From an uncultured Flavobacteriales bacterium (GTDB taxonomy: Bacteria > Bacteroidota > Bacteroidia > Flavobacteriales > UBA1820), in assembly GCA_902478645.1 (NCBI GenBank), contig CABSLV010000019.1, positions 1 through 42,156 of the forward strand: a stretch of DNA of 42,156 nt, read 5' to 3'. Shown one piece after another: positions 8,986 to 18,222 of the stretch. Numbering within the stretch: position 1 is the first letter of the stretch; every line of letters begins with the position of its first letter. A model generated the notes under the pieces. It saw only the letters and a list, made by a program, of their open reading frames with translations. It was not told the DNA's origin and searched no databases. The translations under genes and the position numbers were made by a program.

Positions 8986-10647
8986 TCAATCCTCCGTCGG
9001 GACCTTGAAGCGTTCGGGAGCGTCCTTGACGATCTTTTCCCGCCACGGTTTGCTCCAGCCCGGTGTTTCGATCGGTCCGGGGCCTCCGTAACGCGAGCGG
9101 AGGAAGTCGCCGTCCTTTTCGGGATGGATCACGCCGTCGAAATACTTCACCAGCAGGAATGCTTCGAGGTCTTTCCACTCGGCGACGGTCTTTTCGCTCA
9201 AAAAGATGGAGAAATCCGTCAGGCAGGCTACCGCCCGTTTGGGCGAGGATTTGTACAGTTTCAGCGCCCGCTCGTCCCCCGCTTTCACATAGACGCGGAG
9301 GTAGTCCCGTTCCAACTCCGCCTGGCGCGCACGGATTTCGGGAGCGTAGTAGGCGTATTTGGCGTAAGCCTGTTGTGCCAGGCGGTTGAATATCCAGAAG
9401 GCAGCCGTAGGCGAGTAGGTATTGAAGTCGCCGTTGCCCACCGCAAAACATTCCGCCACGCGGGTGGACGAGGCGTAGATGGGCGTGTAGCAGGTAAAGT
9501 AGGTGTCGTCCAAGCCGAACCACAGGATGCCGCCTATCTCGTCGGGCAGCCAGCCTCGCGATTGCGATACGAGCGAGAAAGCCGTCTGAGGGGTGGAAAT
9601 CGGGCGCTCGCAGAAATACGCCACGCTGTCGAGGTCCCAATTCAACGGCCGTGTGCCGTACGGGGAGTCGTACGCCCCGGCCATGACCGTCCCCCGGATG
9701 TCCATCGGGGTGTTTTCGTAGTGGTCGCGCATCAGCTCCATTGCATCGAGCACCGAGAGTTTCCGGTCGGGCTTTATCCACAGCGGCATCCGTTCGGCAG
9801 TCGCATCGCCCATCGCGTAGCGCAGGTACCGGTCGCCGAAACCGGCGCAGGAACGTTGGAAGATGCTCCACACGCGCGCCTCGCAAAAACGCAGTTGGGT
9901 GAAGTCCAGCGGGCAGTAGGCCGCCGAGAAGTCGAAGTCGGCATCTTCTCCCGAGAAATACCCCATCTTCCGGGCAAAGGAGATTACATCCGGGCTGTAG
10001 AGGCAGTTCTGCGGATCGTCCAACGGGAAGGTCGTGATGCGTGCCTGGTTGGCATGGGCGCAGATGTACCCGTCCGGCACGCGGCGGGCTACCCACACGG
10101 CGCCTTTTTCCTTTTCTCCCTTGCCGATAAGTTCCATGATCCACACCTCGTCCGGGTCGGCGATGGAAAACGACTCGCCCTCCGAATAGTAGCCGTATTC
10201 CTCCACCAGGGACGTCATGATCTCGATGGCTTCCCGGGCCGAAGCCGCGCGCTGCAACGTGATGTAGATCAGGCTACCGTAGTCCAGGATGCCGTTGGGA
10301 CGGCAGAGTTCCGGGCGGCCGCCGAAAGTCGTTTCGGTGATGGCGACCTGTTTTTCGTTCATGTTGCCGATCACGTTGTACGTCTGCCGTACCTGCGGGA
10401 TCTGTCCCAGCAGATGTCCGGGGGCATCCCATTCATAGACATCGAGCATCGTTCCCGGACGGTATTTGGCGGCCGGGTAGTGGTACAACTCGCCGAACAT
10501 CTGGTACGAATCGGCCGAATAGGTCAGCATCGTGCTGCCATCTTCGGAAGCGCCTTTGGTGACCAGCAGGTTGGTGCAGGCCGGTGCAGCCGTGGCTGCG
10601 CCGAGCATCGCCAGCAGCAGGGCCAGGCGGAGCGGAGTATTTTTCAT
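8986..10647 (-). CDS. C69-family dipeptidase (PepD/acid-ceramidase-type Ntn fold), exported
   Basis: A 553-residue protein with a signal peptide (residues 1 to about 23) ending APA, then Cys24 (ACTNLLVTKGASEDGS). This matches the C69 pattern in which the catalytic Cys becomes N-terminal after processing. Other family segments are DGSTMLTYSADSY, the ITETTFGG region, and RPLNWDLDSVAYFCERP. It is expected to cleave short peptides in the periplasm or outside the cell. The ATG at 10647 begins the signal peptide; the open frame upstream is not coding-like. Terminal length and motif order are normal. Confidence 0.9.
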   Translation of the reverse strand: MKNTPLRLALLLAMLGAATAAPACTNLLVTKGASEDGSTMLTYSADSYQMFGELYHYPAAKYRPGTMLDVYEWDAPGHLLGQIPQVRQTYNVIGNMNEKQVAITETTFGGRPELCRPNGILDYGSLIYITLQRAASAREAIEIMTSLVEEYGYYSEGESFSIADPDEVWIMELIGKGEKEKGAVWVARRVPDGYICAHANQARITTFPLDDPQNCLYSPDVISFARKMGYFSGEDADFDFSAAYCPLDFTQLRFCEARVWSIFQRSCAGFGDRYLRYAMGDATAERMPLWIKPDRKLSVLDAMELMRDHYENTPMDIRGTVMAGAYDSPYGTRPLNWDLDSVAYFCERPISTPQTAFSLVSQSRGWLPDEIGGILWFGLDDTYFTCYTPIYASSTRVAECFAVGNGDFNTYSPTAAFWIFNRLAQQAYAKYAYYAPEIRARQAELERDYLRVYVKAGDERALKLYKSSPKRAVACLTDFSIFLSEKTVAEWKDLEAFLLVKYFDGVIHPEKDGDFLRSRYGGPGPIETPGWSKPWREKIVKDAPERFKVPTED

Positions 10648-10745
10648 TCTCTTTTGGGAATATGGATTTGGATGTTTTGTTTTTTCAGGGGCTTTTGGGG
10701 GAAGCTTTTTCCTTGCGGGGGGGCTCAGAGAGCGATGCCCGGGGC

Positions 10746-10964
10746 TTATTTCTCGCTCAAGAGCTCGGCGCGGTAACCGGCCGACCGGACTGCTTCTTCG
10801 ATCTGCCGGGCCGATACCGGTGCATCGGTTACCGTCAGGGTGCGGTCGGGCGAGGAGAGGTCGAACGACCAACTCCCGGCGGAGAGCAGGGGGGACAAGG
10901 CGGCATCGATCCTGGCCGTGCAGCCGGAACATTTGGCATTGGTGCGGAAAATGTATTGTTTCAT
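10746..10964 (-). CDS. Heavy-metal-associated (HMA) domain protein, copper chaperone-like
   Basis: A 72-residue single HMA domain. The metal site is C12-S-G-C15 within NAKCSGCTARID, replacing the more usual MxCxxC, and the fold end is seen in AVRSAGYRAELL. It lies 58 nt after the P1B-type ATPase on the same strand, so a role handing Cu(I) to that pump is likely by context. Confidence 0.82.
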   Translation of the reverse strand: MKQYIFRTNAKCSGCTARIDAALSPLLSAGSWSFDLSSPDRTLTVTDAPVSARQIEEAVRSAGYRAELLSEK

Positions 10965-11022
10965 GGCATGTTTTTTTGATGGATTCCTGTTCTTTATTTT
11001 ACGGGAACGCTCTGCGGCAGCC

Positions 11023-13239
11023 TTACAACTTGCTGCGCCCCAGACGCAGTGCGTTGGCCACCACCGATACCGAGCTGAGCGCCATGGCAGCCGAAGCCCA
11101 CATGGGGTTGAGCAGGATGCCGTAGAAGGGGAAGAGCACCCCTGCGGCGATCGGTATCCCGATGGTGTTGTAGATAAAGGCCCAGAAGAGGTTTTGCCGG
11201 ATCAGTTTTACGGTGCGGCGGGACAGGTGTACGGCCTTGGGCAGCAGCATCAGGTCGGAGGTCATCAGGGTAACCATCGCCACGTCCATCGCAATGTCCG
11301 TCCCGCGTCCCATGGCGATGCCCACGTTGGCCGAAGCCAAGGCTTGGGAGTCGTTGATCCCGTCGCCCACCATGGCTACGTTGCGGCCTTTTTGCTGGAG
11401 GTCTTCGATGAATTTCGCTTTGTCGTCGGGCATCATCGAGGCCTGGAAATGTTTGATCCCGGCTTGGGAAGCGATGTGGGCCGCGGTCTTTTCCGAGTCG
11501 CCGGTGAGCATGAATACCTCGATACCCATCCGCTGGAGTTGTTCTACCGCTTGCCGGGAGGTGGGTTTGAGCGGGTCGCTGACGGCCATCACGCACAGCA
11601 GCGAGGCCTCTTCGCCGAAGAAGACGATGCTCCGCCCCTGGCTTTGCCATTGGGCGAGGGTGTCCGTGAGGTCTTTTTCCAGACGGGAGACGTATTGGCG
11701 GCAGAGGGCTTGGCTGCCTACCCAGTAGGTCTTGCCCTGGCGGGTGGCGCGTACGCCCATTCCGGTAACCGATTCGAAATCCTCCAGAGGGGTCTCCTCG
11801 GCGCCTTTGTTTTCCAGGTAACTCGTGATGGCCATCGCCAGGGGATGTTCCGAGCGTTTTTCCATCGTGTAGAGCATGTCCTTGTTGCTCTTGAGCAGGT
11901 ATCCCAGGTCCATGAACTGCGATACGCGCGGGATACCGGAGGTCAGCGTGCCGGTTTTGTCCATCGCCATGGCATTGACCCGGCAGAGGTTTTCCAGGGC
12001 AAAAGCGTCCTTGATCAGAATGTGGTTTTCCGCGCCTTTACCGATGCCCACCATCAGGGCCGTAGGGGTCGCCAGACCCAGCGCGCAGGGACAGGCGATC
12101 ACCAGCACCGACACTGCCGAGACCACGGCCATGTGCAGGTACTGCCCGCCGCCGATCCACAGCCACAGAACGAGGGTAAGCAGGGAAATGCCCATCACCA
12201 CCGGCACGAAGATGCCCGCGATCCGGTCGACGATCCGCTGAACGGGAGCCTTGCTGCTCTGCGCCTGTTCCACCATGCGGATGATGCGCGCCAGCACGGT
12301 ATCGGCGCCCACCTGCTCGGCCCGCACCTTGAAAGCTCCCCGCTGGTTGATCGTCCCGGAGAGGACCTTGTCGCCCGGGCGTTTGCGCACCGGTACCGGT
12401 TCACCGCTGATCATGCTTTCGTCCACGTACGAGGCGCCCTCGTCCACGGAGCCGTCCACCGGGATGCGCTCGCCGGGGCGCACGCTGATGCGGTCGCCCA
12501 CCCGGATCATGCCGATGGGCAGGTCTTTTTCCCCATCCGGGGTAACGATGCGCGCGGTTTTGGGTTGCAGGCCCATCAGTTTGCGGATGGCCGACGAAGT
12601 GTTGCCTTTCGCGCGTTCTTCCAGCAGTTTACCCAGCAGGACGAAGGCAATGATCATGCCCGAAGCTTCGTAGTACACGTGTACCGGCATGCCGGAGGAG
12701 GCCAGCAGCGAAGGAAACAGCGTATTGACCAGACTGTACACGAAGGCCACCGATACGCTTAATGCCACCAGCGTGTCCATGTTGGCCGAACCGTGGCGCG
12801 CCTGCCGGACGGCATTGATAAAGAAACGCCGCCCGAAGTACAGGATGGGCAGGGTCAGCACCAGCATCACCCAGGCGGCGTAGGGGTTGTCCATGAAGAC
12901 CATCGAGATGACCATCAGCGGGATGGCCAGCGCCCAGGCTCCGAGGGTGCGCAGGCGGAGTCGGCGGTAGCGTTCGGCTTGTTTTTCCTCTTTTTTCTCT
13001 TCGGTGTTGTCCCCTCCGATGAGAATGTCGTACCCGATGGCGCGGATCTGCCGTTGGATTTCCTCCAGGGAGATCGCCGAGCGGTCATAGACCAGGTGCA
13101 TGTCGTTCGAGGCGAGATTGACATCGGCCTGGAGTACGCCGGGCAGGGCGCGCGTGGCGTTTTCCACATTGGCGGCGCAGACGGCGCAGCTCATTTCCAG
13201 TACCGGGACGATGGTTTCCTGTATGTTGCTTTTTGCCAT
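11023..13239 (-). CDS. copA: Copper-translocating P1B-type ATPase
   Basis: A 738-residue heavy-metal pump. In order: one N-terminal HMA domain (MSCAVC, Cys18 and Cys21), a linker rich in Glu/Lys, eight predicted membrane helices, the TGE-type actuator motif (SGEP), the CPC metal site in helix 6 (IACPCALG), the phosphorylation motif DKTGT, SEHPLA (P1B His-Pro motif), MLTGD, and GDGIND. The CPC site and the C-terminal MWASAAMALSSVSVVANALRL fit the Cu(I) exporter group. The start at 13239 gives MAKSNIQ just before the HMA domain. The HMA chaperone gene follows. Confidence 0.95.
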   Translation of the reverse strand: MAKSNIQETIVPVLEMSCAVCAANVENATRALPGVLQADVNLASNDMHLVYDRSAISLEEIQRQIRAIGYDILIGGDNTEEKKEEKQAERYRRLRLRTLGAWALAIPLMVISMVFMDNPYAAWVMLVLTLPILYFGRRFFINAVRQARHGSANMDTLVALSVSVAFVYSLVNTLFPSLLASSGMPVHVYYEASGMIIAFVLLGKLLEERAKGNTSSAIRKLMGLQPKTARIVTPDGEKDLPIGMIRVGDRISVRPGERIPVDGSVDEGASYVDESMISGEPVPVRKRPGDKVLSGTINQRGAFKVRAEQVGADTVLARIIRMVEQAQSSKAPVQRIVDRIAGIFVPVVMGISLLTLVLWLWIGGGQYLHMAVVSAVSVLVIACPCALGLATPTALMVGIGKGAENHILIKDAFALENLCRVNAMAMDKTGTLTSGIPRVSQFMDLGYLLKSNKDMLYTMEKRSEHPLAMAITSYLENKGAEETPLEDFESVTGMGVRATRQGKTYWVGSQALCRQYVSRLEKDLTDTLAQWQSQGRSIVFFGEEASLLCVMAVSDPLKPTSRQAVEQLQRMGIEVFMLTGDSEKTAAHIASQAGIKHFQASMMPDDKAKFIEDLQQKGRNVAMVGDGINDSQALASANVGIAMGRGTDIAMDVAMVTLMTSDLMLLPKAVHLSRRTVKLIRQNLFWAFIYNTIGIPIAAGVLFPFYGILLNPMWASAAMALSSVSVVANALRLGRSKL

Positions 13240-13282
13240 AGACTTTTTCAGGCTCGCCCGCCTTGTGCGCGCGAGGTGAGGG

Positions 13283-13314
13283 TAAAGGTACACAAATTTT
13301 GCCATTGCTGTCAA
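13283..13314 (-). promoter_or_regulatory. Probable promoter for the copper ATPase gene
   Basis: On the - strand, TTG (13312-13314) is followed after 21 nt by TACCTTTA (13283-13290), one mismatch from TAnnTTTG. The start codon is 44 nt downstream. Confidence 0.45.
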
Positions 13315-13381
13315 GAGAGAGGCGCGAGCGGGGTTATCGAAAAGAGAAAAGCCGGGAAAAAGCAGGAAATGAAAAAAAGTG

Positions 13382-13389
13382 TATATTTG
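13382..13389 (+). promoter_or_regulatory. -7 promoter box of the hdr/flx operon
   Basis: TATATTTG is a perfect match to the Bacteroidota TAnnTTTG box, 72 nt before the hdrC start. No convincing TTTG -33 box was found at the right spacing. Confidence 0.45.
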
Positions 13390-13460
13390 GTCGTCAAAAG
13401 ACAAGTCTTCCGTCCCCACGGGGGAGGAAGCGGCAACATCAACCACCAAAGTACGTATAA

Positions 13461-14069
13461 ATGACAGACAATCAGGATACGCGCGCTGCGTTGAAGGAAA
13501 GCGCAGGCGTCGATGTGTCGCATTGTTACCAGTGCGGGAAATGCTCCGCCGGTTGCGTGCAGGCCGAGCGGATGGACTACCCGCCCAGCTACGTGATGCG
13601 CCTGTTGCAGACCGGCGATCCGGCCGACTACCGCACGGCGCTCTCCAGCCGGACGATCTGGCTGTGCTTGAACTGCGAGAACTGTTACCAGCGCTGCCCC
13701 ATGTCCATCGACATCCCGGCCGTGATGGACACCTTGCGGCAGCAAGCCCTGCGCGAAGGCGTGCAGCACCGCGACGCCCGCAAGATCATCGCCTTCCACC
13801 GGGCCTTCCTCGCCCAGGTGAAAAACACCGGAAGGCTCTACGAAGTCGGTATGGAAGCGCAGTACAAACTCTCCACCGGGGACCTGTTCCAGGACGTCTC
13901 GCTGGTGCCCTCGATGCTCTCCAAAGGCAAGTTGGGCCTGTTCCCCGAAGGAATAAAGGACCGCAAGGCCATGCGGAGGATCTTCGACGCGGCGGCTTCC
14001 CGTACCAAGGGATCGGCCGGCCGAACCAGCGGAAACGGTAAAGAAAAAAAGAAGGAGGACGAACGATGA
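13461..14069 (+). CDS. hdrC: Heterodisulfide reductase subunit C-like iron-sulfur protein
   Basis: A 202-residue protein with two [4Fe-4S] motifs: C22-x2-C25-x2-C28-x3-C32 and C69-x2-C72-x2-C75-x3-C79 followed by Pro. This matches HdrC, which wires electrons between HdrA and the catalytic HdrB. The C-terminal tail is Lys/Glu-rich (GNGKEKKKEDER). It is the first gene of a seven-gene operon and its stop overlaps the start of hdrB (ATGA). No CoM/CoB is expected in such an organism, so the natural disulfide or protein partner is unknown. Confidence 0.9.
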   Translation: MTDNQDTRAALKESAGVDVSHCYQCGKCSAGCVQAERMDYPPSYVMRLLQTGDPADYRTALSSRTIWLCLNCENCYQRCPMSIDIPAVMDTLRQQALREGVQHRDARKIIAFHRAFLAQVKNTGRLYEVGMEAQYKLSTGDLFQDVSLVPSMLSKGKLGLFPEGIKDRKAMRRIFDAAASRTKGSAGRTSGNGKEKKKEDER

Positions 14070-14908
14070 AGACAGGATTTTACCCCGGATGTTCCCTCAA
14101 GGGCTCCTCGCGCGAATACACTGAATCGACCCTCGCCCTGGCCCGCGCGCTCGAAATGCCCCTCCAGGAGATTGACGATTGGAATTGCTGCGGCGCTTCT
14201 TCGGCGCACGCGGTGGACAAGGAACTGGCCTTGGCCCTTCCCGCACGGGTGTTGGCCCTGGCCGCCGAGCAGGGCTTCGACGAAGTGGTGGTGCCCTGTG
14301 CGGCGTGCTACAACCGTTTGTCGATGACCCGCCACGAACTGGAGCAGCACCCGCCGCTCAAGGAGCGGGTGGAGGACGTGCTGGGCAAGCAGGTAGGCCC
14401 GGTGAAGATCCTCAATGTCCTGCAATGGATCGAAAAATACGCTCCGGGCAAGGTGGCCGAAAAACTCGTCCGTCCTTTGGGGCGGAAAGTGGCCTGCTAT
14501 TACGGCTGCCTGCTGGTGCGCCCGGCTTCGGTGCTGGGCTTCGACCGGACGGAAGACCCCCAAACGATGGACCGGATGATGCAGGAGGCCGGCGCAACGC
14601 CCATCGACTGGGCTTTTAAGACCGAGTGTTGCGGCGGAGGGATGACCATTCCCGATACCGAAGCCGTGGCGCGTCTTTCGGGCGATGTGCTCTCCGACGC
14701 CGCCGCCCGGGGAGCGGAAGCGGTTATTGTCGCCTGTCCGATGTGCCATGCCAATCTGGACATGCGCCGTCGGGAGATCAACAAACGTCTGGAGCATCCG
14801 GTGGAGATACCGGTGCTGTATATCACGCAGGCTCTCGGGCTGGCCGTGGGGCTTTCCCCGCAGCAGTTGGGTTTGAGCCGGCATTTTGTCCCCGTAAACA
14901 TTTTCTAA
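14066..14908 (+). CDS. hdrB: Heterodisulfide reductase subunit B-like protein (two CCG domains)
   Basis: A 280-residue protein with two cysteine-rich CCG domains. The first has PGCS, NCCGAS and CAACYN; the second has YYGC, ECCGGG and CPMCHANLD. In characterised HdrB these bind two non-cubane [4Fe-4S] clusters at the disulfide-reducing site. All canonical cysteines appear present, so a catalytically competent subunit is expected. It overlaps hdrC by 4 nt and is followed by hdrA after 13 nt. Confidence 0.92.
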   Translation: MKTGFYPGCSLKGSSREYTESTLALARALEMPLQEIDDWNCCGASSAHAVDKELALALPARVLALAAEQGFDEVVVPCAACYNRLSMTRHELEQHPPLKERVEDVLGKQVGPVKILNVLQWIEKYAPGKVAEKLVRPLGRKVACYYGCLLVRPASVLGFDRTEDPQTMDRMMQEAGATPIDWAFKTECCGGGMTIPDTEAVARLSGDVLSDAAARGAEAVIVACPMCHANLDMRRREINKRLEHPVEIPVLYITQALGLAVGLSPQQLGLSRHFVPVNIF

Positions 14909-14921
14909 AGCAAAAGCAAGT

Positions 14922-16922
14922 ATGTCGAAGATAGGAGTTTTCGTATGCCATTGCGGCGAGAATATCGGCGCGACGGTCGATTGCGAAAAAGTGGCGGCCG
15001 AGATCGCCAAGATGGACGGGGTGGAAGTGAGCATGGACTACAAGTACATGTGTTCCGATCCCGGGCAGACCCTGATCAAGGACGCCATCCGTGAAAAAGG
15101 ACTCGACGGGGTGGTGGTAGCCGCTTGCAGTCCCCGTATGCACGAGCCGACCTTCCGCAAGGCCTGCGCCGAAGCGTGCCTGAACCCATACCTGTGCGAG
15201 ATCGCCAACATCCGCGAACAGTGCTCCTGGGTGCATGAGAAAGGCGAAGCCACTACCGAGAAAGCCATCGAACTGGTGCGGATGCAGGTGGAGAAAGTCC
15301 GCCGCGACCAGCCCTTGCGTCCCATCGAAGTACCGATCACCAAAAAAGCGCTGGTGATCGGCGGCGGCATCGCCGGGATACAGGCCGCCTTGGACATCGC
15401 CAATGCCGGTCATAAAGTCATCCTGGTGGAGCGCGAACCCTCCATCGGAGGGCACATGTCGCAGTTGTCCGAGACCTTCCCTACGCTGGACTGCTCGCAG
15501 TGCATCCTCACCCCCCGCATGGTCGAGGTGGCGCAGCATCCCAACATCACCCTCTATACCTATGCCGAAGTCGAAGCGCTGGAAGGCTTTATCGGCAATT
15601 TCAAGGCCCGTATCCGCCTGAAGTCCCGCAGCGTCGATCTGGAGAAGTGCACCGGCTGCGGAGCCTGCACCACCAAATGCCCCACCAAGAAGATACCCAG
15701 CGAGTTCAACGCTTCCATGGGGCTCCGTACCGCGATCTACGTCCCGTTCCCCCAGGCGGTGCCCAACAAGCCGGTGATCGACCGGGAACATTGCGTGTAC
15801 TACCGCACGGGCAAGTGCAAACTCTGTGAAAAGACCTGTCCCACCGGCGCGATCGCTTTCGACCAGCCGGACAAGATCCTCACCGAGGAGGTCGGTGCCG
15901 TGGTGGTCGCCACCGGATTTGACGTAGCCCCCACGGACGGGTTCTCCGAATACGGCTACGGGAAGTACAAGGACGTGATCACCGGACTGCAATTCGAGCG
16001 TCTGGCCTCGGCTTCCGGTCCCACGATGGGCGAAATCCGCCGCCCTTCGGATGGGAAAGTCCCGCAGAAGATCGTCTTTGTCGCCTGCGCCGGTTCGCGC
16101 GATCCGGCCAAAGGCCGTCCGTACTGTTCGAAGATCTGCTGCATGTACACGGCCAAGCACGCGATGCTCTACCAGCACAAGGTGCACGGCGGAGAGTCCT
16201 ACGTGTTCTACATGGACATCCGTGCCGCCGGCAAGAACTACGACGAATTCGTGCGCCGCGCCATCGAGCAGGATGGGGTCAACTACGTGCGTGGGCGGGT
16301 GTCCCGGATCTACGAGCGCGACGGCAAACTCATCGTCAAGGGTGCCGACACCCTGCTGGGCGGCCGCCCGGTGGAGATCGAAGCCGACATGGTGGTGCTG
16401 GCCACCGCAGCCGTGGCCAATCCGGGAGCCGAATCCCTGGCGCAGAAACTGCACATCTCCTACGACCAGTACAACTTTTTCGCCGAGGCGCACCCCAAAC
16501 TCCGCCCGGTGGAGACCAATACCGCCGGCGTGCTGCTGGCCGGAGCGTGCCAAAGCCCCAAGGACATCCCCGAGACGGTGGCCGCCGCTTCCGGAGCGGC
16601 GGCCAAGGTAGCCGCGCTCTTCTCCCAGGATCGTCTGGTGCGCGAACCGGTCGTGGCCGTGGTCAACCGCTGCGCTCCGCCGGTCTTTTCCACCTGCGTG
16701 GGTTGCGGGCTGTGCGTGCCCATATGCCCGTACCAGGCCATCGAGATGGAGCCCATCACGGCCCGCGACGGCAGTGTGATCAAGACCGTGGCGCACATCA
16801 ATCCGGGACTTTGCCAGGGTTGCGGCACGTGCGTGGCTTTCTGCCGCAGCAAGAGCATCGACCTCCAGGGCTTTACCAACGAGGAGATGTTTGCCCAGGT
16901 GCTTTCCGCCATCAATCAGTAA
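14922..16922 (+). CDS. hdrA: Heterodisulfide reductase subunit A-like flavoprotein (bifurcating FAD)
   Basis: A 666-residue protein of standard HdrA length. The N-terminal domain has GVFVCHCGENIG, followed near residue 146 by the FAD dinucleotide fold GGGIAGIQAALD. There are Cys-rich cluster motifs in the middle (KCTGCGACTTKCP and CKLCEKTCP) and two ferredoxin-like motifs near the C-terminus (CVGCGLCVPICP and CQGCGTCVAFC). HdrA carries the FAD proposed to bifurcate electrons between a low-potential acceptor (ferredoxin) and the disulfide site. It is the third gene of the operon. Confidence 0.95.
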   Translation: MSKIGVFVCHCGENIGATVDCEKVAAEIAKMDGVEVSMDYKYMCSDPGQTLIKDAIREKGLDGVVVAACSPRMHEPTFRKACAEACLNPYLCEIANIREQCSWVHEKGEATTEKAIELVRMQVEKVRRDQPLRPIEVPITKKALVIGGGIAGIQAALDIANAGHKVILVEREPSIGGHMSQLSETFPTLDCSQCILTPRMVEVAQHPNITLYTYAEVEALEGFIGNFKARIRLKSRSVDLEKCTGCGACTTKCPTKKIPSEFNASMGLRTAIYVPFPQAVPNKPVIDREHCVYYRTGKCKLCEKTCPTGAIAFDQPDKILTEEVGAVVVATGFDVAPTDGFSEYGYGKYKDVITGLQFERLASASGPTMGEIRRPSDGKVPQKIVFVACAGSRDPAKGRPYCSKICCMYTAKHAMLYQHKVHGGESYVFYMDIRAAGKNYDEFVRRAIEQDGVNYVRGRVSRIYERDGKLIVKGADTLLGGRPVEIEADMVVLATAAVANPGAESLAQKLHISYDQYNFFAEAHPKLRPVETNTAGVLLAGACQSPKDIPETVAAASGAAAKVAALFSQDRLVREPVVAVVNRCAPPVFSTCVGCGLCVPICPYQAIEMEPITARDGSVIKTVAHINPGLCQGCGTCVAFCRSKSIDLQGFTNEEMFAQVLSAINQ

Positions 16923-16935
16923 GAATACCGACCTT

Positions 16936-17421
16936 ATGGAAGAAGAAGAAGAAGATAAAAAGACGACGGCCGCCGCGGAGTTCGAACCGAAAATCGTGGC
17001 TTTCGTGTGCAACTGGTGCACGTATGCCGGTGCCGATCTGACGGGCACCAGCCGCATCAAGTACGCCACCAACGTGCGCGTGGTGCGTTTCCCTTGTACG
17101 GGGCGCATCGACTTTATGCTCGTGCTCAAGGCTTTTGCCTCGGGTGCCGACGGGATCATCGTTTCGGGTTGCCACCCCAACGACTGCCATTACACGGCGG
17201 GCAACTTCCACGCCCGTCGGCGGTGGATGGTCCTGCGGGGTTTGCTCGAATACCTCGGGGTGGACCTGCGGCGCATCCGCTTTTCGTGGGTCTCGGCCGG
17301 CGAAGGCGCCAAGTGGGCCGAACTGGTCAACGATACCGTCGAGCAGATACGCGCCCTGGGACCTTACGAGCAGTACCGAAAAGCAGCCGATTACCTGAAA
17401 AACGGAGTGTACAATGGATAA
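16936..17421 (+). CDS. flxD: MvhD/FlxD-type [2Fe-2S] electron-transfer subunit
   Basis: A 161-residue protein of the methyl-viologen-reducing hydrogenase delta family. It starts with an acidic MEEEEEDKK leader. The family cysteines are in FVCNWCTYAGAD, FPCTGRI and VSGCHPNDCHYTAGN. MvhD-type subunits relay electrons from a hydrogenase or, as here, an NADH dehydrogenase module to HdrA. The ATG at 16936 avoids overlap with hdrA (13-nt gap). Its last codons overlap the next gene by 8 nt. Confidence 0.93.
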   Translation: MEEEEEDKKTTAAAEFEPKIVAFVCNWCTYAGADLTGTSRIKYATNVRVVRFPCTGRIDFMLVLKAFASGADGIIVSGCHPNDCHYTAGNFHARRRWMVLRGLLEYLGVDLRRIRFSWVSAGEGAKWAELVNDTVEQIRALGPYEQYRKAADYLKNGVYNG

Positions 17422-18217
17422 GTGGATCGAAAATATCAAGGACCTCTTCGCCCAGGGCGAAGTAACCCTGGTCATCGGGTACGAAGCGGGCACGGACGGC
17501 GATCCCCGGCCTTTCTTCTGCCGCAGTGCGCAGCAGGCCGACCGTCTGGTGTTTCCGGAAGGCTTCGCCCCGAACCTGGCGGTGTACCTGACCAGACAGG
17601 AACTGGTCAAGGGCGAAAAAGTAGCGGTCATCGCCACCGTGCCCACCCTGCGGAGCATCTGTTACCTGCAGGGGGAAAACCAGCTCGGCAGCCTTTCGCT
17701 GGCCGTGTACCACCTGACCCCGGAAGGGGAGTGGCGGCAGTTCGCCACCCCGGAGCAGATCGCGCAGTACATCGACGCCATCCCCCTGTCCCTGTCCGAG
17801 AAGGACCGGGCGCTGGTGGAAAAACTCGACGCGATGACCCCTGAGGAGCGTTGGACGTTCTGGCAGAACGAGTTCTCGCGCTGCATCAAGTGTTACGCCT
17901 GCCGGGCCGCTTGCCCGATGTGCTACTGCACGCGTTGCATCGTCGAGGACAACCGTCCGCAGTGGATCGACCCCTGGCCTTCGCCCCTGTCCAACATGGA
18001 GTGGCAGATAAGCCGGGTGATGCACCTGGCCGGACGTTGCGTGGGCTGCGGATCGTGCGGGGAGGCTTGCCCGGAGCACATCCCCGTCCACTTGCTCAAC
18101 CGCCGTCTCTCGCAGGACATCCAGGCCGACTTCGGCGTGGTGCCGGGCGCAGCCCCCAAGCAGGGCGCGGTGTTGAACACCTTCCGGGTGGAGGACAAGG
18201 AAAACTTTATCGTTTGA
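17414..18217 (+). CDS. flxC: Two-[4Fe-4S] iron-sulfur protein, FlxC-like
   Basis: A 267-residue cytosolic protein. The first 150 residues lack cysteine-rich motifs apart from scattered Cys. The second half carries two ferredoxin-type motifs, RCIKCYACRAACP (followed by CYCTRC) and RCVGCGSCGEACP. Position between an MvhD-type gene and an AsrA-like gene identifies it as the third Flx iron-sulfur component by context. The letter assignment follows the Desulfovibrio flxABCD naming and is less certain than the complex membership. Confidence 0.78.
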   Translation: MDKWIENIKDLFAQGEVTLVIGYEAGTDGDPRPFFCRSAQQADRLVFPEGFAPNLAVYLTRQELVKGEKVAVIATVPTLRSICYLQGENQLGSLSLAVYHLTPEGEWRQFATPEQIAQYIDAIPLSLSEKDRALVEKLDAMTPEERWTFWQNEFSRCIKCYACRAACPMCYCTRCIVEDNRPQWIDPWPSPLSNMEWQISRVMHLAGRCVGCGSCGEACPEHIPVHLLNRRLSQDIQADFGVVPGAAPKQGAVLNTFRVEDKENFIV

Positions 18218-18222
18218 CGACC

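Noticed and set aside
8824..12762. Two long + strand frames opposite the dipeptidase and copper ATPase
   Set aside because: They are shadows of strongly supported genes and have no recognisable motifs.
14823..17180. Very long - strand open frame opposite hdrA and flxD
   Set aside because: An antisense shadow of high-GC genes; hdrA and flxD show all expected motifs on the + strand.
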